Below are positions 39,771 through 40,000 of a stretch of 40,000 nucleotides of DNA, piece after piece. Under the pieces are notes generated by a model, which did no database searches, was not told the origin of the DNA, and worked only from the letters and a program-made list of their open reading frames with translations. Position 1 is the first letter of the stretch; every line of letters starts with the position of its first letter. The position numbers and the translations under genes were made by a program. This DNA is from Bdellovibrio sp. 28-41-41 (GTDB taxonomy: Bacteria > Bdellovibrionota > Bdellovibrionia > Bdellovibrionales > Bdellovibrionaceae): NCBI GenBank assembly GCA_002256935.1, contig NCGL01000022.1:1-40000 (forward strand), in the 5' to 3' direction.

Positions 39771-40000
39771 TTATTGATAAGTCCGTTGGATAGTATACAT
39801 AAATCTTAATTTTGATTGGTTTTGTGAACCATTTTCGTTGGTGTCCTTTGCCTATTCGCTAGGCCTTAGACCATACTTTTTAGTGTCCACCAAATCGGTC
39901 ATTCAATCAGGCGTAATAGATCGTTTACCTTTGATCTCAAAAAGATACTTGTAAAAAAAATGAACTTCTTTTGGCCTTAATTTATCTTCAGCTTTGCCGA

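Overview
The window looks like chromosomal DNA of a Gram-negative bacterium of the Bdellovibrio group (Bdellovibrionota). The clues are moderate GC, several lipoproteins with short lipoboxes (one reads FFNNC), many hybrid sensor kinases, hemerythrins, a secreted trypsin-like protease and predicted sigma-54 promoters. This placement is inferred from gene content and style; no rRNA or other phylogenetic marker is present.

Layout. 1-1105: a HigBA-type toxin-antitoxin pair with a palindromic operator, then tRNA-Asp. 1383-6694: envelope and housekeeping genes (a lipoprotein, murB, a CvfB-like S1 protein, a one-heme lipoprotein, a VWA lipoprotein). 6916-14179: a tight eight-gene operon of two zinc-ribbon/DUF4178 proteins, a 45-residue membrane peptide, a DUF350 protein, a membrane-anchored aminopropyltransferase-like enzyme, a Tat-signal FAD oxidoreductase, a histidine-bearing polytopic membrane protein and a PPK2-type polyphosphate kinase. 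14216-15657: Dps, a hemerythrin and two tiny exported or lipoprotein genes. 15711-32891: a large signalling and stress region with three hybrid histidine kinases, two receiver-only regulators, an HPt protein, an NtrC-type sigma-54 activator, two paralogous stress proteins and a second hemerythrin; a TetR/thiolase pair and an RsgA-type GTPase lie inside it. 33196-34383: an FKBP isomerase, a decayed membrane-protein gene and tRNA-Lys. 34424-39374: a small integrative element in the 3' end of tRNA-Glu, bounded by 47-bp direct repeats and carrying integrase, excisionase-like protein, unknown genes and a trypsin-like protease.

The strongest signal is a probable sigma-54 regulon. Seven intergenic sites fit the -24/-12 pattern (TGG-type box, GG-N10-GC spacing, TTGC box), each about 40-80 nt before a start codon. 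They precede both hemerythrins, both receiver proteins, both stress-protein paralogs and a 56-residue protein. Most have one or two copies of a recurring element, consensus near TTTTGCCCCG, about 40-90 nt further upstream. Similar copies lie near the NtrC-type activator and two kinases. The simplest reading is a local stress or redox regulon run by the activator encoded at 22667-24052, with the element as its enhancer. That link is inference.

Several genes below about 60 codons were found by reading: 8842-8979, 14216-14299, 15022-15153, 18640-18693, 21334-21438 and 26570-26740. Several start codons were moved to agree with ribosome binding sites.
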